64,000 nucleotides of DNA, from positions 868,001 to 932,000 of the forward strand of contig JASGHK010000005.1 of the NCBI GenBank assembly GCA_049841135.1, written 5' to 3'. The position numbers and the translations under genes were made by a program. The DNA comes from JACRCT01 sp049841135 (lineage in GTDB: Bacteria; Myxococcota; Myxococcia; Myxococcales; UBA5297). A model generated the notes under the pieces. The model was given only the letters and a program-made list of their open reading frames with translations. It was not told where the DNA came from and did no database searches. Positions 59,396-64,000 of this stretch are shown one piece after another (the stretch's first letter is position 1; every line of letters starts with the position of its first letter).

Positions 59396-60671
59396 ATGCC
59401 CACGCCGACCGTCCTTCCCAACTACGGCTTCTCCAAGGGCCAGCCCATCGAGGGCGCGCCGCTCAAGACGCTGGAGTTCTACGCCGCCAACGCGCGCCGC
59501 ACGCTGCAAGACCCGGCGAAGGCTGCCTTCCACGCCAAGGACGAGGCGCTGCTCGCGGCCCTCGATGCGGAGATCGCCAGGCAAGGGGGCGCGCCCTCCA
59601 AGGCGGCTGCCGGTGCGAAGCCCGCGAAGCCTCCGAAGGTCGCCAAGGCGCCCGCTGCTGCAGCACTGCCCACGGTCCTGCCGAACTACGGGTTCGCGAA
59701 GGGCGAGGCGATCGCCGACGCAGAGCCGCGGGCGCTCGACTTCTACCGGCGCAACGCGGAGAAGTCGCTCGACGATCCCTCGAAGAGCGCCTTCCACGCT
59801 CGCGACCGCGCGCTCGTGGCCGCCATCGACGCGGAGCTCGCCCGCCGTGGAGGCGGGTCGAAAGGCAAGGAGGCGAAGGTCTCGAGCCCGTTCCCGCTCG
59901 CAGGCGCCTCGCCCGACGACCTGCACGAGGACGATTCTCGCAATCGTCCGGGAATTCCTCGCCTCCTGCGCCCCCGAAGCCGGGAAGTGGAAGGGCCGTG
60001 TCGCCGTCGACGGCAAGGGCCGGGTCACGCTCCTCTCGATGCACGTCGGCCGCCGCCTGACCGGCCGCCTTTGCGAACTGCCCAAGCTCACCGAGCTTCG
60101 GCTGATGGGGCCCGTGGAGCAGGTCGACGACGGCTTCTTCTCCATGAAGGCGCTCCAGAGCCTGACGCTGGAGGACGCCGCGCTGACCGCGTTGCCCCAG
60201 TCCTTCGAAGACCTGGTCGCGCTGCGCGAGCTGGTGGTCGAGAAGAGCCGCCTCGAATCGATCGCGCTGGAGTGGACCCGGCTCCGCAAGCTCAAGACGC
60301 TCGCCCTCAAGCGCGGCTGCATCGAGTCGCTGCCGGCGAGCCTGTTCGAGATGAGCTGGCTCGAGGTGCTCGACCTCTCGCACCAGGCGCTGACCGAGCT
60401 GCCGGCCGAGGTCACGGGCCTCAAGAAGCTCGAGGGGCTCTACCTGAGCTCGAACCGGCTGCGCGCGCTCCCCGACGAGCTCGGGCAGCTCAAGGCGCTC
60501 GACTCGCTCGGGCTGGGCCACAACGAGCTCACCGAGCTCCCCGACCTGGGCAAGCTCAAGAAGCTCGAGTTCTTGGGGCTCGGGCACAACCGGCTGAAGG
60601 CCGTCGACCGCGCGCTGGTCCGACGCGTGGAGCGGGTGGTGCTCGACGGCAACCCCGCCGCCGACGATTGA
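59396..60671 (+). CDS. LRR protein with two copies of an N-terminal domain (frameshifted)
   Basis: About 425 residues. Two near-copies of a ~60-residue domain start the chain (TVLPNYGFSKGQPIEGAPLKTLEFYAANARRTL and TVLPNYGFAKGEAIADAEPRALDFYRRNAEKSL), linked by an Ala/Pro/Lys stretch. They recall the small domain at the C-terminus of exodeoxyribonuclease X. The frame changes near 59940. Then come leucine-rich repeats (~23 residues each: LDLSHQALTELPAEVTGLKKLEGLYLSS) to the end. No signal peptide. Probably a protein-protein or DNA interaction adaptor. Confidence 0.75.
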
Positions 60672-60744
60672 CGGGCTGGCCCGACGGCTCGGGCGCCTTT
60701 CGAGGGATCCATTTCGCGGCACCCACGAAGAACGAAGGAGCTTC

Positions 60745-61305
60745 TTGAGCTACCTCTTCGACCCCGAGACGATGCACGAGTTGGCCCGCACGCACGCGGG
60801 TAAGCCGATCGACGACGCGGTGGCCGGCATCCGCGACGCGCTCGACCACCTTCACCCTGGCTCGGTCACCCGCAAGCCGGAGTGGATCCTGGCGATCTAC
60901 GGCGGGACCACCGCCACCTTGACCCTGCTCCACGCCTCGCTCAGCGAGTACGTGCTGGTCTACGGCTCGCCCATCGGGACCTCGGGGTTCTCGGGCCGCT
61001 ACCTCTTCGACTGCTGGGACTTCATGCTCTCCGGCGAGATGAAGACCTTCATCGACGACAACTCGCGGGTCGCGGAGACCTTCCGCCCCGGGGACAAGGC
61101 CTTCCTGCCGATGAAGCGCGCCAAGGGCTACTCCATCGAGCCCGGCTCCTGGATGCTCGAGTACAGCCGCGGCTTCATCCCCTCCGGGCTGCCTTTCGCG
61201 CTGGCGGAGGTCTCGCACTCCTCGCCCGACCTGCCGACGCTGGCCAAGACCCTGCGCATCTACGGGTCCCTGGTGGTGAGGAACCTGCTCAAGGGGAAGA
61301 TCTGA
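60745..61305 (+). CDS. ERG2 / sigma-1 receptor-like protein
   Basis: 186 residues. TTG 60745 is the start: AAGGAG lies 5 bases upstream. It matches the ERG2 (sterol C8-C7 isomerase) and sigma-1 receptor family along the length: IYGGTTATLTLLHASLSEYVL, GTSGFSGRYLFDCWDFMLSG, GSWMLEYSRGFIPSGLPFALAE. The two acidic residues that bind ligand in the sigma-1 receptor (human D126, E172) align with D92 and E139. It lacks the N-terminal membrane helix of the eukaryotic proteins. Bacterial members are little studied; a sterol-like or other cationic intermediate is a reasonable guess. No sterol-pathway genes are in the window. Confidence 0.85.
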   Translation: MSYLFDPETMHELARTHAGKPIDDAVAGIRDALDHLHPGSVTRKPEWILAIYGGTTATLTLLHASLSEYVLVYGSPIGTSGFSGRYLFDCWDFMLSGEMKTFIDDNSRVAETFRPGDKAFLPMKRAKGYSIEPGSWMLEYSRGFIPSGLPFALAEVSHSSPDLPTLAKTLRIYGSLVVRNLLKGKI

Positions 61306-61407
61306 ACGCCGAGGCAGCGCGGTTCTGAGCAGTGGGTGGACGAGGTGGACGGAGTCGACGACGCCGGATGCCAGCGGGATGGAGCCTCGCGGCCGCCCAA
61401 CGCCTCC

Positions 61408-62895
61408 CTACTCGTCCTTCTTCTCCCCCTTCGCCGCGGCCTTGGCCTCGGCGATGGTGCGGAAGGTGGCCGCGCGGCTGTACTCGTTGACCAGCGCCCT
61501 GGCCCGTGCCGAGTGGTTGAGCGAACCCGGGCCGCCGACACATCCACCGGAGCAGGCCATGCCCTCCAGGAAGTTCCCCGGAGGCGCGCCGGACTGCGCC
61601 TGCTTGAGCGTCTTCAGGCAGGCCTCGGCCCCGTCGGAGCGGACCGGGATCACCTTCAGGCTCTGCCCGGCCTCGACGACCGCCTGGGCCACCGCCTCGC
61701 CGACTCCGCCACAGCGCCCGAAGGCGCGCCCGAACGTCGAGGACTGCTCCAGCGGCTCGTCGGGACTGGCGGCGAGGTCGATCTCCGCGGCGTCGAGCAG
61801 CGCCGCGACCTCCTCGAAGGTGAGCACCCAGTCGATGGCGCCGCGGTTCTCCGGCTTCTGCGCCTCCGACTTCTTGGCGATGCAGGGCCCCAGGAAGACG
61901 GTGACCGCCTCGGGGTAGCGCTCGTGCACGTGGCGCCCCATGGCGACCATCGGAGAGGGCGAGGCGGAGATCTTCGGAGCCAGCGTGGGGAAGTGCTTGC
62001 GGATGACGTCCACCCAGGCCGGGCAGCACGACGAGGTCAGGAACGAGCCCTCGCCGATGCGCGCGCGGAGCTCGGCCGCCTCGTGGTCGAGGATGAGGTC
62101 CGCCCCCAGCGCCGCCTCGTGCACCGCGGCGAAGCCCGCCGCCCGCAGCGCCGAGTAGACCTTCCCCATCGGCACCTCCGGGAACTGCGCGGCGATGGCC
62201 GGGGCGACGATGGCGTGCACGGCTCCCGGGGCCGCCGGGTCGCGCGGCGCCGACTGGAGCAGCGGGACGATGCGGGTCAGGCAGGAGGTGTCGGAGATGG
62301 CGCCGAAGGGGCACTTGAAGACGCACAGCCCGCACTGAATGCACTTCGCCAGATCGATGCGCGCGATCTTCTCCTCGCCGTAGGAGATGGCCTTCACCGG
62401 GCAGGCCCGGATGCAGGGCCGCTCGCGGTCGACGATGGCGCCGAACGGGCAGGCGGCGTGGCAGCGCCCGCAGTCCACGCACTTGTCCTGGTGGATGGTG
62501 GCGCGGCGGTTGACCTGCACGATGGCCCCGGGGCGGCAGGCGTCGACGCAGGGATGGGTCAGGCAGCCCTGGCAGGCCTCGGTCACCAGGAACCGGTCGA
62601 CCGGGCACTCCTCGCACGCCTCCTCGATCACCTGGACCGCGACCGGGTGCTCGGTCGCCAGGTGATCGTCGTCGGCGGCGGAGTGCTGGCAGCTGGTGGC
62701 GAGCCGGATGCGGTCGCGCACCACGGCCCGCTCGCGGTGCACGCAGCAGCGGAAGCGGGGCTGCTTTCCGGGCACCACCCGCGCCGGCACGAGCTCGCCG
62801 GCGCGGTCGAGCTCGCCCTTCATCGCCAGGCGGGCCAGCTCGGTGAGGACGTCGTGGCGGACCTGCTGGATGACCGTCTCGAAGAGTCTCGGCAC
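61408..62895 (-). CDS. [FeFe] hydrogenase-like protein with four ferredoxin motifs (group B type)
   Basis: 495 residues. The N-terminal half has clusters: CQGCLTHPCVDACRPGAI, CVDCGRCHAACPFGAI, PCIRACPVKAI and CIQCGLCVFKCPFGAI. The C-terminal half has the H-cluster motifs: SSCCPAWVDVIRKHFP (L1), FLGPCIAKKSEA (L2) and EGMACSGGCVGGPG (L3), with the four Cys needed. The GPCIAKK form of L2 and the ferredoxin-rich N-terminus fit group B enzymes (TIGR04105), whose physiological role is poorly known. No HydE, HydF or HydG maturase is in the window. Start ATG 62895. Confidence 0.85.
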   Translation of the reverse strand: MPRLFETVIQQVRHDVLTELARLAMKGELDRAGELVPARVVPGKQPRFRCCVHRERAVVRDRIRLATSCQHSAADDDHLATEHPVAVQVIEEACEECPVDRFLVTEACQGCLTHPCVDACRPGAIVQVNRRATIHQDKCVDCGRCHAACPFGAIVDRERPCIRACPVKAISYGEEKIARIDLAKCIQCGLCVFKCPFGAISDTSCLTRIVPLLQSAPRDPAAPGAVHAIVAPAIAAQFPEVPMGKVYSALRAAGFAAVHEAALGADLILDHEAAELRARIGEGSFLTSSCCPAWVDVIRKHFPTLAPKISASPSPMVAMGRHVHERYPEAVTVFLGPCIAKKSEAQKPENRGAIDWVLTFEEVAALLDAAEIDLAASPDEPLEQSSTFGRAFGRCGGVGEAVAQAVVEAGQSLKVIPVRSDGAEACLKTLKQAQSGAPPGNFLEGMACSGGCVGGPGSLNHSARARALVNEYSRAATFRTIAEAKAAAKGEKKDE

Positions 62896-62968
62896 GCGCT
62901 TCTCGCAGCCCCCACGGGTAGAGGACGGAAGCTCGCCGGAAGGAAGGGCGCTGTCAAACCGCGCGCAG

Positions 62969-63781
62969 CTACACCTGCTGCAGCTTCAGGACCTGCTGCA
63001 TGAGCATCCTCTTCGGCGTGAGCGGAACGGCCGCCAGCATCATCTTCTGGCCGAAGGTCAGCCCGGCCCGGACGTCCAGCTCACCGGCGAGCATGCCCTC
63101 GTAGCCCGCCTTGGCGACGTCCGCGGCGCTCGCGTTCTTGCTGCTGGCGAAGAGCGGGGTCTTGTCCATGTCGGCCACCCGCGCGAACTCCGTCTCCGTC
63201 GCCCCGGGCAGCAGCGCCGTGACGGTGACGCCCGTTCCCTCCAGCTCCACGGCGATGGCGTTGCTGAACGACGTCACGAACGCCTTGCTCGCGAAGTAGA
63301 CCGCCTGGAGCGGCCCGGGCATCAGGCAGGCCGTCGACGACACGTTGAGGACGCGCCCGCTCCCTCGGGCGACGAAGCCCGGCAGGAACAAGCGGGTCAG
63401 CGCGGTCAGGGCCACGACGTTGAGCTGGATCATCGCGAGGTCGTCCTCCCAGCGGCGCTCGTGGAAGACGCCCCGGCCTCCGAAGCCGGCGTTGTTGACG
63501 AGGTAGTCGACGGCGATCCCCGCCGCCCCGACCGCTTCGTAGATCTCCTTCGGCGCCGACGGCTGGGACAGGTCCTTGGCGATGACCGTCACGCGGCAGC
63601 CATGCTTCTTCCGCAACTCGTCGGCGAGCTGGGACAGCTTCTCCTCGCTGCGGGCCACGATCACCAGGTCGCCGCCCCGCTGCGCGTGCAGGCGGGCCAG
63701 CTCGCGGCCGATGCCCGACGACGCGCCGGTGATGAGGGCCACCTTCTTCTCGTTCTGCTTCTTGCTCTCGTCGCTTGCCAT
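62969..63781 (-). CDS. Short-chain dehydrogenase/reductase
   Basis: 270 residues; ATG 63781 is preferred (GGAAGAC upstream); an in-frame extension to 63904 exists. Classical SDR: VALITGASSGIGRELARLHA (NAD(P) binding TGxxxGIG), NNAGFG, Ser in LNVSSTACL and the catalytic Tyr/Lys as VYFASKAF (YxxxK). The C-terminal motifs (LLPGATETEF) are typical. Cytoplasmic; substrate unknown. Confidence 0.9.
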   Translation of the reverse strand: MASDESKKQNEKKVALITGASSGIGRELARLHAQRGGDLVIVARSEEKLSQLADELRKKHGCRVTVIAKDLSQPSAPKEIYEAVGAAGIAVDYLVNNAGFGGRGVFHERRWEDDLAMIQLNVVALTALTRLFLPGFVARGSGRVLNVSSTACLMPGPLQAVYFASKAFVTSFSNAIAVELEGTGVTVTALLPGATETEFARVADMDKTPLFASSKNASAADVAKAGYEGMLAGELDVRAGLTFGQKMMLAAVPLTPKRMLMQQVLKLQQV

Positions 63782-63990
63782 TGAGGTCTTCCTCCGAGTT
63801 GGGCGGCGGACGTCGGTGCCGTCGCTTCCAGGCTGGAGAAGGTAAGCGTCGGCGCTCCCGTGAACACTGACCGATCCCGCCAAACGGCAAACCGAACGCG
63901 CCACGGAGCCTGGCGCGCGATGTTGGCGGCTTGGCGTGATCGGTCGCTGGCCGCTGGCTATCCTTCCCGGCGAAAGGTGGAGGATCCGCG

Positions 63991-64000
63991 ATGGCCAAGA
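63991..64000 (+). CDS. Start of a gene cut by the window edge
   Basis: ATG 63991 reads M-A-K. A strong GGTGGAGGA (63977-63985) lies 5 bases upstream, so a plus-strand gene very probably begins here. Nothing more can be said of it. Confidence 0.5.

Overview
The window looks like chromosomal DNA of a very GC-rich member of the Myxococcota (myxobacteria and relatives). The signs are a retron of the Myxococcus Mx162 kind, a Pkn-type Ser/Thr kinase with a C-terminal PEGA domain, several Cys-rich lipoproteins with Asp/Ala-Ser linkers, an AgmX/PglI C-terminal domain fused to a metallopeptidase, and a secreted protein with a MYXO-CTERM-like tail. No rRNA, tRNA or CRISPR array was seen.

Layout. 0-5.3 kb: a complete retron locus (HEAT/ARM-repeat protein cut by the window edge, SWIM zinc-finger protein, msr-msd RNA, reverse transcriptase, WGR protein). 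5.7-11.7 kb: a ten-repeat Cys-rich lipoprotein, a PEGA Ser/Thr kinase and a PEGA secreted protein, all on +. 11.8-18.2 kb, mostly on -: two uncharacterised proteins, an octad-repeat helical protein, a Cys-rich lipoprotein and a DUF3160-like protein. 18.4-22 kb: an overlapping pair, a corrinoid-domain/UroD-methyltransferase fusion and a histidine kinase with a DUF1638-like N-terminus. 22.3-30 kb: a lipoprotein hydrolase, then a small natural-product locus (flavin reductase, NeuD-like acyltransferase, one 1546-residue NRPS module with formyltransferase and embedded luciferase-like monooxygenase), bracketed by related repeats. 30-32.3 kb: three uncharacterised genes. 32.5-34.2 kb: an IS3-family element. 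34.4-39 kb: a nitroreductase-TetR pair with a palindromic operator, then a rifampicin-phosphotransferase-like enzyme. 39-46.9 kb: a calpain-like protease, a TonB-dependent receptor, a secreted protein, a membrane protein, and an overlapping sigma/anti-sigma pair. 47-55.2 kb: secreted proteins and lipoproteins, including the AgmX/PglI-gluzincin fusion. 55.6-59.2 kb: a three-gene operon (methyltransferase, ketopantoate-reductase-like, methyltransferase) divergent from a TetR regulator. 59.4-64 kb: an LRR protein, a bacterial ERG2/sigma-1-receptor-like protein, a group-B-like [FeFe] hydrogenase, an SDR, and the first codons of another gene.

About eighteen genes or gene halves show a clean single-base frame change inside otherwise well-conserved proteins. 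This many, spread over unrelated genes, points to indel errors in the assembly more than to real pseudogenes. I have therefore annotated these as single genes with the break position stated.

Most notable: the retron locus; the formyl/adenylation/monooxygenase NRPS module with its flavin reductase and a glycine-like specificity code; the corrinoid-UroD fusion coupled to a histidine kinase; and a bacterial homologue of the eukaryotic sigma-1 receptor with both ligand-site acidic residues conserved.
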